NCBI GenBank assembly: GCA_022113835.1
Contig: JAILWY010000012.1
Location: forward strand, 3,348,001-3,412,000
Direction: 5' to 3'
Source of the DNA: Atopsyche davidsoni
Taxonomy: Eukaryota > Arthropoda > Insecta > Trichoptera > Hydrobiosidae
DNA length: 64,000 nt
The notes under the pieces were generated by a model. That model was not told where the DNA came from and did not search any database. It saw only the letters and a list, made by a program, of their open reading frames with translations. Below are positions 26,101 to 37,232 of the stretch, piece after piece. Made by a program: the position numbers and the translations under genes. Numbering within the stretch: the stretch's first letter is position 1; every line of letters begins with the position of its first letter.

Positions 26101-26660
26101 ACTGTAGACCATAGTTTCCCAAACTATTTTGTCCCGTCGACCCTTTGTCGGATTTTCCTATTTTTCGTAGACCATTCCCTGCCTTGCTAATATTGCATTT
26201 TTACGAAATTCATCATCTTCAAACATATTTTTGACATCTGATATACAGGTGCGCCATATTTTATGTCGGTATGTAAACATTGAATAACTATTTCTTTTTT
26301 TGTAAGAAGGTTGAAAACTGCACTGAAACCTATCTGCACTAAAAGCTACCAAAAACCTATAGGACTATCTATAGGTTTTTGGTCACATACTGTAGACCAT
26401 AGTTTCCCAAACTATTTTGTCCCGTCGACCCTTTGTCGGATTTTCCTATTTTTCGTAGACCCCTCCCTGCCTTGCTAATATTGCACTTTTACCAATTCAT
26501 CATCTTCAAACATATTTTTGACATCTGATATACAGGATGCGCCATATTTTATGTCGGTGTGTAAACATTGAATAACTGTTTCTTTTTTTGTAAGAAGGTT
26601 GAAAACTGCACTGAAACCTATCTGCACTATAAGCTACCAAAAACCTATAGATAGTCCATA
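26101..26660. repeat. Tandem duplication inside the hAT element, with an inverted 22-bp junction
   Basis: Unit 1 (26101 to about 26361) and unit 2 (26389 to about 26657) are near-identical, offset by 288 bp. The copied part includes ACTGTAGAC, that is, the target-site duplication outside the element, so the duplication arose after insertion. At the junction, 26362-26383 is an exact inverted copy of 26636-26657 (ACCAAAAACCTATAG and so on). That pattern is typical of template switching during replication or repair. Confidence 0.8.
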
Positions 26661-26855
26661 ATGCAGGATTAACAGCATTATTATGTTAGTACATAGGTTC
26701 CTAAATTTTGGTGATGACCTGCCTTAATGGGAACCACTCTCGTAGACCCCCATATACAGTTCGTGGACCCCCAATTTAATTTTTCGGTGTCATCGACCCC
26801 TTGCAGGGCAGAATCGACCCCTGGAGGTCGATATTGACCACTTTGGGAACCAGTG
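26110..26855. mobile_element. Non-autonomous hAT-type transposon with 8-bp target duplication
   Basis: A 746-bp element bounded by CATAGTTTCCCAAACTAT on the left and, on the opposite strand of the right end, CACTGGTTCCCAAAGTGG. It is flanked by exact 8-bp direct repeats CTGTAGAC (26102-26109 and 26856-26863). Such ends and an 8-bp duplication are diagnostic of the hAT superfamily. There is no transposase frame, so it is non-autonomous. It sits in the cadherin intron 42 bp after the splice donor of exon 25897-26067. The left 280 bp, with the flanking CTGTAGAC, are duplicated in tandem (see separate entry). Confidence 0.85.
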
Positions 26856-26863
26856 CTGTAGAC

Positions 26864-28171
26864 GCTTTTGCTCAATCCATCTGCCTGTGCCTTTGCTTTG
26901 CGCTTCCGTTCCGTTAGTTTGGGAATATTCGATTTTACACGTCATCCGGTTTGGCTACGAATGACGGTCCAATTTTCAGTCAACGTCCCAGATGATTTCT
27001 GCTTGTTTGCCTCATTTTATTTTCAGTTCAAACGAAGATACGGAATAGGAGCATAGTTAGAAGCAATGTTGTATATTGCATGGAATGCGAGAGGAATATA
27101 AAATAGTTTCGTATTGATTTTATACACATGTGTACACCGTTTGTGAATTTTTTGTAGCTGTCTTCTAGATTTTATTTTTTGGTAAAATGTATTGGTATCT
27201 GTAAATATATAATATGTATTAAGATCATATCATTTAAATCATTTTTGTTTGTGTGTTTGACAATCTTAAATAAAGTTTCTATTTTTTTGTGTTTTCGTTG
27301 TTGTGCTTTCTACTTTAACCTCATTTCGTAGAATTTGCTTCATTTGTTATTCGTATTATTTTAAGGGTTGATAATGATGATTAAAGAGGGGGGAGAAAGG
27401 CGTAACCATGCGTGTTCACTGATCATTCATAAAATTATCAGAGTTAAATTTACACATTTATCACGTGCAGTGAATTTTAAATCTAAGCATGCAGTTTAAT
27501 GACTATATGTGACTGATAAATTATTAAACTACTTAATATATTTTAAATATTAAGAAATTATCATCACGCATATATTTGTGTGTATATTTTATTAATGAAA
27601 ATATATTAAAACTAAATTATGAAGAAACTTCAATCAAAGATATATTTAATATTCACATGCACGATGCTTTAAATTATTTTATAAGTTTGGTATTTTTATT
27701 TTTTCAAGCATATTGAAGCATAACACCAAGCTAACCCCTTTTCAATTTTCCAAAAGGTGAGTAAAGTAATAATAGTCACAATAGGCAGTGTAAATTTGCA
27801 CCCTCCACTACAGGTCTGAAAATCTAGGTTACCAATATTTCATAATATTTTATTCAAGCTACTCTCGCCAAATCACCAATCACAAAAATACCGCGCCATC
27901 TTTCTGATCCCAAAAATTTGCGGTGTACGTTTTATTAATATTGAAAAAGTTTCAAAAACAAAATTAATAAAAGGATCAACGGTTTACAAAGACTTGTTTT
28001 CTAGAAAAATGAAATACTCACAATCTCGCAACCTTGATTTATATTAATTGTTACTGATTTTTCATTGAAGATAATTATAAAATAATTTTTTCGCAGTATA
28101 CTTGTTAACGCTCCATAAGTAAGATTATAAGAACGAGTGTTTAGCACACAAAAGAATTGTTCTTTTTATTA
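26864..28171. other. Intron of CadN, AT-rich, nothing further seen
   Basis: No exon, RNA gene or repeat could be supported between the hAT element and the tRNA-like palindrome. Confidence 0.5.
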
Positions 28172-28546
28172 TTATGTGATTAAGCATATTTTTTCACACA
28201 TTGAAAACGATTAAAGAAAACTCTCAGAAAATATCATCGTGACTTGTGAGGGATTCGAACCCACATCCCCAAGCTTTCATGGCCGGTGCATTTATCCAAC
28301 TATGCTAACGAGCCACTGCAATTTAGTGAGAATTTTTAATAATCATATTCTACATATGAACTAATATGCTCGGGCTTATTAAAAATTCTCACTAAATTGC
28401 AGTGGCTCGTTAGCATAGTTGGATAAATGCACCGGCCATGAAAGCTTGGGGATGTGGGTTCGAATCCCTCACAAGTCACGATGATATTTTCTGAGAGTTT
28501 TCTTTAATCGTTTTCAATGTGTGAAAAAATATGCTTAATCACATAA
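28172..28546. mobile_element. Perfect tRNA-like palindrome: two head-to-head units (copy 3)
   Basis: Arms 28172-28342 and 28376-28546 (171 bp each) are exact reverse complements around a 33-bp unique loop. Each arm holds a tRNA-like unit: 28239-28316 on the minus strand and 28402-28479 on the plus strand. The A-box TAGCATAGTTGG and B-box GGTTCGAATCC both match the RNA polymerase III consensus, and a 6-of-7 acceptor stem (GTGGCT / AGTCAC) is preserved. The family tail ends GTGAAAAAATATGCTTAATC. No target duplication and no head module were found. The absence of any mismatch means recent formation, gene conversion, or an assembly artefact. Confidence 0.85.
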
Positions 28547-28806
28547 ACATACTAATACCTGCATGGGTAAATAAATACGCATCCTGATTAACATTAATCT
28601 AAAATTAATACTTTTTATTATTATAAACGTGAATTCTACTGTGTTTACGATCTAGTATGTTTGCGTGTTTCTCCAGAAATTATCGGTCTTTTTGTAAGAA
28701 GGTGTATTTATAGATGTAGTTATTTTGATAAACGTATTTTTTTTCAAATAAATGCGCTATAATTTTATAGCTCGTTCGTATTAAATAACCCAGTTTTCCA
28801 CAACAG

Positions 28807-28944
28807 GTGACTGCGATCGACGGCGACAAGGACCGGCCGCACAACGTCGTGTATTTTCCGACGGGGCAGGGTATAGATTCCGACAACCCATCCAACAGCA
28901 AGTTCGACATCAATAGAACGTCCGGGGAGATATTCGTGCTCAAG
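28807..28944 (+). CDS. CadN2: CadN exon: middle of an EC repeat
   Basis: The exon is 138 nt (46 codons, phase 0 at both ends). It encodes VTAIDGDKDRP, then GQGIDSDNP and FDINRTSGEIFVLK, which is the central part of an EC repeat with the A-x-D-x-D calcium motif. The acceptor follows TTTTCCACAACAG and the donor is CAAG|GTAACG. It continues into the large exon, where PLDRDQPNGRPQW completes the same repeat. The intron before it carries the hAT-type element and the perfect tRNA-like palindrome. Sequence identity to insect N-cadherins is very high in this stretch, so the call is firm. Confidence 0.93.
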
Positions 28945-30846
28945 GTAACGCATCCACCAAGCCTCCCTCGAAACGCCATAAGTCACTCGCCGGGATGAAG
29001 CCACTCCGGCAGCAAAATATTTAATACCCCCCGAGGTTTCGGTTAGTATGGCGGCGTGCGAAATAAACCCTTGCATCTCCCGAAGCGCCACCCCCGAGTT
29101 AGCGTTATTTCATTTTATATTTCACTTTGTATTCGAAGAGTATTCGAAGGATTTACCCGGTAAGTTGTTATGAGAAATTGGTATTTCGATAATACTCACT
29201 CTCACCCGTGTGTGCTTATGTAGATATTCACCTCCAGCGGGCGAGACGGAGTCTTCCTGAAATACGCAGATTTTTGAGAAACGACAAAGTTGTTTGCTCA
29301 CATCTCTACCATGTGGGGAAACTCGCGCTGAATCTATGGGAAAATACGATCGTGCTCGCGAAACCGAATGCGCATATTTGTACTGTGGAGGCGAATAAAG
29401 AAAGTAGATTATGTTTCATTTAAGTAGCATACTATTGATTTTTCAATTGAAAACTTCGTTACGGACATGCCAGTAGGTACGTTTTGGATCAGTGCCAAAA
29501 GTCACTAACTGACAAAATAATTTTATTTAATGCTTATCCAATATTTTTTTACGAAGTTGCTCTATGAATGCGTTGCACGAGAGGAAATTTAATATCGCAG
29601 TTCTAGGGAATAGTGCCGAGATAGAATATTGTCACGGTTTAGTTAACTCAAGTATTCGGAAGCACCTTCTGGCGACAATGTTTTGCGGTGTTGTGTCTGC
29701 CGCGACGGTCTCCATCATTCAATCGGGCCTCCCGAAGCGCAAAGTTATCAAACTTCGGCCGTAAAACTCAAAGCAAGCTGCAACAATAATGAATGGCTCC
29801 TCCTCGAGGAGATACCGGCGCGGCGTCAGCTCTTCCAACAATGGCCCGTGCATATCGCTGGAGGGATGAATAGACATGCTCGAATATTGTACAAAACTCT
29901 ACGAGAGTAAGTACAGCTTCCACAGTAAAAAGATGCCACATAATATGATAACCTCGAGACTGTACATAATAAATATCTACTTTCTCATAAGTAATTTCAA
30001 CTGTCAAAAACATCCCTATCCTCGTTAAGCGCTGAAGGAAATATACAAAAAAAAAAACAATGGCAATCAAAAACAAATGAAACCTATTTCCTAATTTAAA
30101 ATGGCCGATTTTTTTATTATTTCCATTCTTGCTTCAGACGCGCTTTCTTCTATCAATCTAAGCCAAGAAATATTTATGATGGAGCCGACAATATTTTTTC
30201 AAGTCTCTGAAAACCCTTTCACGTTAAATCAGCGAGTAGGAATGTTCGTGACTGAGTTATTCGTGGATATTTTTGTTTATTTCGTTTTGATTAGTTGGGA
30301 AAGAACACGTATTTGCCCAATTTACTTTTATTCCATTCTTTTCGTGTTGTTCAATAATATCTAAATGGAAGATTAAATAAATATTAGGAAACAGTATATC
30401 AGTGAAATCATAAAAGTATTAGCTCGCCGCGCGAGAAGTTAGTTTGAATGTGTATTTATTTTCAAAACGAGGATATTGAATAACTCGACGGGAAATATTT
30501 TTATCTCAAATATATTGGTAATAATATTTTTTTAATTGAATATTATTTTGCAATGCCAACAGTTTGAAATTAAAACGCTTTCAAATAAATTTGGGTAACC
30601 ACGTTAATTTAAGCGTGGCTCGCGTTAATCAATTTGTGGAATTTTAACTACGCTGGGATTGTTTAGTTTAAATCGAATTCTTTAGGGGAAAACTTCAACA
30701 GTTTCGAAGCATTGGGTAAGTTTTATTAAACAAAGTTTATAATTTTTATACGAACTTGCGACTCGCGATTAACGTATGCTAGTTTCTTGGTTATCCTTTG
30801 TATCTAGTCTTGTTTTAATTATAACAAGACGGGAATTTGATTTCAG
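28945..30846. other. Intron of CadN with two GC-richer islands
   Basis: Intron of 1.9 kb before the large exon. About 28980-29110 and 29600-29900 are GC-richer than the rest. Open frames there carry no cadherin signature, so an alternative exon is not supported. Confidence 0.45.
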
Positions 30847-33800
30847 CCCCTGGATCGAGATCAGCCCAACGGACGTCCACAATGGCGCTTCACAATATTC
30901 GCCCAAGACGAGGGAGGGGAGGGATTAGTAGGCTACTCCGAAGTACAAGTCAACTTAAAAGATATAAACGATAACGCACCGCTGTTCCCTTTGGGCGTTT
31001 ACCACGCTAATGTCACAGAAAACAGTACGATAGGAATAGCCGTCATGAAAATGACAGCTGTGGATTACGACGATCCTCAAGAGGGTGGCAATTCCAAGCT
31101 GGTGTACTCCATTGAGAAAAACGTTATCGAAGAAGACACCGGGCTGCCCATTTTCGAGATCGATGCGAACTCCGGCATAATAAAAACGGCCGTCTGCTGC
31201 TTGGACAGAGAGAAAACTCCCGACTACTCCATTCAAGTGGTCGCAATGGACGGAGGGGGGTTGAAGGGCACCGGCACCGCCTCCATCAGAGTCAAGGACA
31301 TAAATGATATGCCCCCACATTTTGTGAAGGACGAGTGGATGACCGAAGTTGACGAAACTGAAGTCGGCGTTATTCCGACGCAGTCGATTCTGACCGTCAC
31401 CGTGCACGATGAAGACGAGATAAATAATTTCAAATATAAAGTCGTCGAGCACAGTGGGTACGGGGCCAATAAATTTGAAATGGTCAAAAACCCGGACGGG
31501 ACTGGATCATTGAAAATTATAGAGCCTCTCGATTACGAGGATCCACTGCAGAGAAACGGGTTTCGATTCAGAATTCAAGTGAATGACAAAGGAGTAGACG
31601 ACAATGACAGCTACCACATGGATTACTCGTGGGTAGTTGTAAAATTGAGAGACATCAATGACAATAAGCCAAAGTTTGATAAAACTCATTCTGAAATATC
31701 TGTCAATGAGAGCATAAAAATTGGAAAGATCGTGCAAACCTTTAGGGCGGTGGATGTTGATCAAGGCGGGAGAAGTAAAGTCACTTATGCGATAGACAGA
31801 GCATCCGATCGCAACAGGCATTTCTTCATTAATGAGAAAGGAGCAGTTATCATACAGCGTTCCTTAGATAGGGAAAAAATCCCTAGACATAATATAAAAA
31901 TTTTGGCGGTTGACGATGGAGTCCCCCCGAAAACATCTACCGCGGAATTGATTGTGACTGTCCACGACGTCAACGACAATGCTCCCGTATTTCTAAAGGA
32001 CTATAATGCTGTTTTACCGGAGCACGTACCTTCTCAAGTCATCGCTGAAATTTATGCTTCCGATGAAGATGACAAGTCAAAAAATAACGGACCTCCGTTT
32101 CAATTCCGAATGGATCCTACGGCCGATGAATCTGTGCGAGCCGCGTTCAAAGTTGAACAAAGTCAATACGGTACAAATGGAGATAGCATGGCTGTTGTAA
32201 CATCCTTGAAATCTTTCGATAGAGAATTTCAAAAGGAGTACATGATTCCCATTATCATCAAAGACCACGGAAATCCGGCTATGATAGGTACGAGTACTCT
32301 GACTGTAACGATAGGAGATATAAACGATAATAAAATGCAGCCTGGCTCGAAAGAGATTCAAGTTTACAGCTACATGGGGCAGACTCCAGACGTTGATATT
32401 GGAAGAGTATTTGTTTACGACGCTGATGATTGGGATTTTCCAGACAAAACGGTGAAATGGGAGAGAGGTGAACATTCTAGATTCAGGTTGAACGAAAAAA
32501 CTGGAATGATTCAAATGAAGCAAGCGACGAAAGAGGGAGATTATCATTTGAAGTTTAGAGTTTCTGATCACAGGCACGGTCAGTACAATGTGTCTGCATC
32601 GGTGACTGTAATTGTCCAGGATATAGGTCAGGACTTGATCATAAATTCAGGCTCCCTGAGGCTGTCCGGTATAACTGACGAAGATTTAGTCAGAGTATGG
32701 GATTACCAAGCCGGTATCACTAGTAATAGTAAAAGTAAAAAAGATATTTTAAAAGACAAATTAGCTGAACTGTTTAAAACAGATAAATATAATATTGAAA
32801 TATTTAGTATACAATTGCATCAGAGAAACCCTCCATTAACTGATGTAAGATTTGCCATTCACGGTTCAAACTTTAAGCCTGTGAAATTAAATGGAATTTT
32901 ATTATTAAATAAGTATGAATTAGAAAATACATTAGGAATTAACATAACAATGGTTGGCATCGATGAATGCTTACAAGAGAATAAGAAATGTGAAGGATCT
33001 TGTAGTAATATTATGGAAATTAAAAAGAATCCATATTTAGTAGATTCTAACACGACAGCTTTGGTTGGCGTGAGAATAAAGTTTTATCCGCAGTGCATAT
33101 GTGAAGCGAGAAGTTCCAAGATAGAGTCTTGTAGAATCAATCCATGCTTCAATGGGGGTATATGTATTGATGGAAAGCTTGGAATAACTTGCTCTTGCCC
33201 AGCTGGCTTCAACGGTCCACGCTGCCAGCAAACATACCGCAGCTTCCGAGGAACCGGCTGGGCATGGTATCCTCCACTAAGCATGTGTGAAAAATCTCAT
33301 CTCAGTTTTGAATTCATAACCACAAAAGCTGATGGATTGTTTTTGTATAATGGTCCTATAACATTTCTACGAAGAAATGAAGTGCATTTATCTGATTTTA
33401 TATCAGTAGAGCTTCTGGGTGGATATCCAAGGCTTTTAATTGATTTTGGGTCAGGCACATTGGAGTTGAAGATCACTACTAAAACGCCATTAAATGATGG
33501 TGAATGGCACAGAATTGACGTGTTCTGGGATACTGAGAATGTAAAAATTGTTGTTGATTTTTGTAAATCAGCAGATATTCAGGAATTAGAAGATGGTAGC
33601 CAAGTACAAATGGACTACAGTAGCTGTCAAGCTAAAGGTACCATTCCTTCATTTAATGAGTACCTTAATGTAAATACACCCCTGCAATTAGGTGGATTGT
33701 ATATCGAGACATTAGACGAGGCCAACTTTTTCCGGCAACACAAGCCTAGCAAAGAAGGTTTTGATGGATGCTTGAGGAATATTATTTTTAATAGTAAACT

Positions 33801-34640
33801 TTATGATTTGGCACATCCTGGTCTGTCACAGAACTCAGTAGCTGGATGTCCTCAAATCGAGGAGATTTGCAATCAAGATGAAAATACTGCTCGGTGCTGG
33901 TATGGTGGATCTTGTGAAGCCAGTTTCAATGAAGCTCAATGCCAATGTAAAGCCGGGTGGACTGGTTCTACTTGCACTGCCCCAACAATCCCAGTATCAT
34001 TTAAGCCACATAGTTATGTAAAATTTGCATTAAGCTTTGAACCAAATAGGTTCACTACTAGAATTCAATTGAGATTTCGTACAAGACAACCAGAAGGAGA
34101 GTTGTTTCGAATAAGTGATCAGCACAACAGAGAATACTGTATTTTAGAAATAAAAAATTCTCATTTGCACTTTCGATACAATCTGAATTCACTTAAAGTG
34201 GAAGAGAATGATATATGGTTGAACAAAATAGCTGTTGATGACGGACGGTGGCATGTAGCCAAAATTAACCGCTATGGGAGTGCTGTAATGTTAGAAATGG
34301 ACGGTGGAGAAGGATTATATTACAACGAAAGTTTTATTTTTGAAGGCCATCAATGGCTTTTAGTTGATAAACAAGAAGGTGTTTATGCTGGTGGTCGGGT
34401 CGAATATACCGGAGTGCAAACATTCGAAGTGACGGGAGACTTCCAGAATGGATGTCTAGATGATATAAGACTCGACGGTAGACAACTACCACTGCCACCG
34501 GGTATGAACGGAACCCAATGGGGGCAAGCAATGCTATCTCGAGGCTTAGTAAAAGGGTGCACATCAAGTACTCCTTGCATTAATGTTGCTTGCTCGGAGC
34601 CATTTATTTGTGCAGACTTGTGGAACAAAAATGAATGCAG
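30847..34640 (+). CDS. CadN2: CadN large exon: EC repeats, membrane-side block, EGF, LamG, EGF, LamG, start of third EGF
   Basis: A single uninterrupted exon of 3,794 nt (1,264 codons plus two bases). The acceptor is TTTGATTTCAG and the donor is TGCAG|GTTTGT. EC linkers appear at DINDNAPLF (about 30961), DINDMPPHF (31297), DINDNKPKF (31651), DVNDNAPVF (31966) and DINDNKMQP (32317), followed by a degenerate EC ending near VQDIGQD (32620). Calcium motifs CCLDREK, LDYEDP, LDREK and FDRE are present. From about 32640 to 33125 runs the cysteine-containing membrane-side block of arthropod classical cadherins (GSLRLSGITDED, ITMVGIDEC). Then come an EGF (33126-33230, CFNGGICI, CSCPAGFNGPRC), LamG 1 (33231-33850, GWAWYPPLSMC, DFGSGTLEL, GEWHRIDVFWDT), a second EGF (33870-33980), LamG 2 (33990-34560, FRTRQPEGELFR, YAGG) and the first cysteines of a third EGF. 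The codons become more AT-rich toward the 3' half. Confidence 0.97.
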
Positions 34641-35126
34641 GTTTGTTCATTTCAATTTCATATAACAATTATGTGATAATACAAATTGATTATAATCTTA
34701 AATACCCATACGATAATTAGTTCACATAAACTATCATGAAAAGCTAAAAGTTACGTTTATAAAATTTACCATGTAATCACATAAATATTTATAAAACTCG
34801 TGAATCTATTATGTCAATTTGTGTGCCCAATGGCAGTTTTAATATGAAATTACTTATATAAACTGACTTCAACTCAATATTGTCAATATCAACACTTATT
34901 CATTCTTTCATTCTTAAGCAAGTAATATCAAACAGAGCTTAAAACCATGTTTACTAATAAAAAGGTGTATTATTAATAAAAAAAACATGCACACAGCAAG
35001 ATTTGTGTAAAATGTATCCGTTACTGAATATTTATATTCACTTATAATTTCAATATAAGGTACGGATTATGTTTTAATAGGTTTTAATATTCATGAGAGT
35101 TCTCCTTGTTTTAAATTAATTCTTAA

Positions 35127-35161
<35 letters not shown>

Positions 35162-35373
35162 TGATGAAGATGTCATTGTAAACATAATATCAAAACTAAA
35201 ATAATAACCTTACAACTGACAGCTATTTTAATATAAAATATCTATAAAACCTCACTTTTATATTTAAATAGATAAATATTATATCTGTTAGTATTTGTTA
35301 TGACAATCATAAATGATTTCACTAGATATATTTAAATATACTCAAATTTATTATCCATGCTTTATAATTTCAG
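34641..35373. other. Intron of CadN with AT microsatellite
   Basis: A 733-bp AT-rich intron between the large exon and the EGF/transmembrane exon. It includes about 15 TA units at 35130-35159. Nothing exon-like was seen. Confidence 0.7.
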
Positions 35374-35615
35374 ATGTGGAGAAGGCCTCATATTGACGCA
35401 CGATGGGAGAGGATGCATCGACAAAAATGAATGTCTAGACTTACCGTGCCAAAATGGAGCTCGATGTATAAACATGGAACCAAAAACTAGATACCGATGC
35501 GTGTGTCCAGAAGGCTTTTGGGGACAAAACTGCGAACTGGTTCAAGAGAAACACACTTTTAAGCTTAGTATGGGAGCTGTCACGGCAATATTCATTTGCT
35601 TGATGATAATTTGTG
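35374..35615 (+). CDS. CadN2: CadN exon: EGF pair and first half of the transmembrane helix
   Basis: The exon is 242 nt. The first base completes the codon split from the large exon (NEC-R-CGEG), finishing the third EGF. Next comes a calcium-binding-type EGF opening DKNECLDLPCQNGARC and ending CVCPEGFWGQNC. The linker ELVQEKHTFKLS leads into a hydrophobic run MGAVTAIFICLMIIC, the outer half of the membrane helix. The acceptor is TTTATAATTTCAG and the donor is TGTG|GTAAGA. Drosophila CadN has mutually exclusive alternative exons covering the membrane region (established knowledge). Only one version was found here, and neither flanking intron shows a second copy. Confidence 0.95.
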
Positions 35616-36359
35616 GTAAGAACTCATTAATTCTCAACCAAGAGTTTGCATATTCACTCACTAGTCAACCTCATCCGTTAATTAATTTAAGCTATTGTAA
35701 GTGATGCTGATATTTGTGTAATAACGAATCAATGTCTCAGATAATATATTTTATGCGTACAATTCATATTTCCACTTTTACAATATTAGTAAAGTCATAG
35801 AATAAACAACTAATGTAAGAATAAACATAATAAAATTTACACACCAATATTACACAATACATACCAAGAAATGTGAAATAATTTAGATAATAATCTTGGT
35901 AAACTGAAAATAAAGAAACACCAACTTCAGCTGATTGACAAAGAAAACCATTTGGTCTCCATAAATGCATTTACATAAGTATACTTGATTTTCTGAAATT
36001 ATATTCATATCAATCACTTACTACAGATTTCGTATAAGTATGAATCATGTATACAAATTGACAGAATTTAATCATCGTTGCACACGGATTCAGTTTGCAA
36101 AATCAATTGTAAAGTCTTTTTGATTTGGTAGAGTAAAAAAACCATATAAATTTAGTCAGCCTTATAATTATTTGTTGTCTGATACCGTGGTTGCTTTTCA
36201 AACGTATTATTATATAATAAAAGCTACAATTATTCGATAACTAGAACATATAGTTGTGAACAACATTGAGGAAGTACACAAAACTATAATTTTGATTCCT
36301 ATGTTATTATTAATAAAGATCAAGTGTTTATAAAGAATAAGAAATACATTTAAATATAG
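35616..36359. other. Intron of CadN splitting the transmembrane helix
   Basis: A 744-bp AT-rich intron that interrupts the membrane helix after CLMIIC. No second membrane exon was found. Confidence 0.7.
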
Positions 36360-36557
36360 TTTTAGTGCCAGTATTTTTGTCTTGCAACCGAAGAAGAGAA
36401 TCCAAACAAAAAGGTTCTGGACCAGAGAAGGACATTCGAGAAAATGTCATCAACTATGACGATGAGGGAGGTGGCGAAGACGATATGACAGCATTTGACA
36501 TCACGACTCTTCAAATACCCGTTGAAGAAAATCAGCCGTGCAAGTCACCTGAAATAT
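36360..36557 (+). CDS. CadN2: CadN exon: inner half of the membrane helix and juxtamembrane (p120-type) region
   Basis: The exon is 198 nt. Two bases complete the split codon, then VLVPVFLS closes the membrane helix and [10 protein letters not shown] gives the basic stop-transfer cluster. The conserved juxtamembrane block follows: [18 protein letters not shown], then [15 protein letters not shown]. In classical cadherins this is the p120-catenin-binding region (family knowledge). The acceptor AAATATAG has a weak pyrimidine tract. The donor GAAATAT|GTAAGT is strong. The frame passes into the next exon as T|GT (Cys). Confidence 0.93.
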
Positions 36558-37061
36558 GTAAGTGCGACAAAATTTAAAATCCTTAAATTGATTTCAATCA
36601 TTTATTGCTAAAAAGAAATGGAGTATTTTTTATTTGATTATAAATTTCTATAAAATCATAGTGTTTGAAATTAGTTGAATGTACAAAATTTTGTTTAAAA
36701 GCTTTATTTATAAAATAAATTTCTCGTTCAGTCTCCACAAATTGCTTGATAAATCATTATTTTATGCTTTGTGATATGTTTATTTAAATTGAGTATTAAC
36801 AAAAGCATTATATATTATAATATATTTGTTTTTTAATATTTAAATTCATACTTACAGACATGATATGTAAGATGAGTTACTAAAATGTTCAGAAACATTA
36901 CACAATTCACATCTAAAAACTTACAAACAACCTCAATTTAACCAAAATCATTACAAATATAACTTTTAACTACAATCTCTGTAAAGAACTAAACATAAAC
37001 TATTTAGTGTTTTGTATTGTAAATATGAATGTATAAATTATTATTTATATATTGATTACAG
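36558..37061. other. Intron of CadN, nothing further seen
   Basis: A 504-bp AT-rich intron within the cytoplasmic-tail coding region. Confidence 0.7.
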
Positions 37062-37232
37062 GTTGTTTAGAAAAAGGAGAGAAGAAAGTAAAAAGAAGTA
37101 AAGTTGACACGGTGAAAGATTTTAAGAACCGAGCGGACAATGATCTGAATTTACCTCCATTTGATGATCTGCGAAACTACGCATATGAAGGCAATTGCAG
37201 TACAGCTGCATCATTACATTCATTATCGCCAG
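37062..37232 (+). CDS. CadN2: CadN exon: cytoplasmic tail, first part of catenin-binding domain
   Basis: The exon is 171 nt, from acceptor ATTGATTACAG to donor CCAG|GTAAAA. It begins with a lysine-rich stretch (CLEKGEKKVKRSK) that replaces the proline- and methionine-rich segment found here in canonical CadN. It continues with RADNDLNLPPFDDLRNYAYE and STAASLHSLSPG. The PPFDDLRNYAYEG core and the serine-rich segment after it are the best conserved parts of the classical cadherin catenin-binding domain, so this half looks intact. One base carries over to the last exon. Confidence 0.92.

Noticed and set aside
29600..29910. Alternative cadherin exon in the intron before the large exon
   Set aside because: The open frames here contain no EC motif and no splice pair of matching phase.
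30955..32577. Antisense frames of 165 and 166 codons over the large cadherin exon
   Set aside because: They are shadows of the conserved + strand coding sequence and have no motif of their own.
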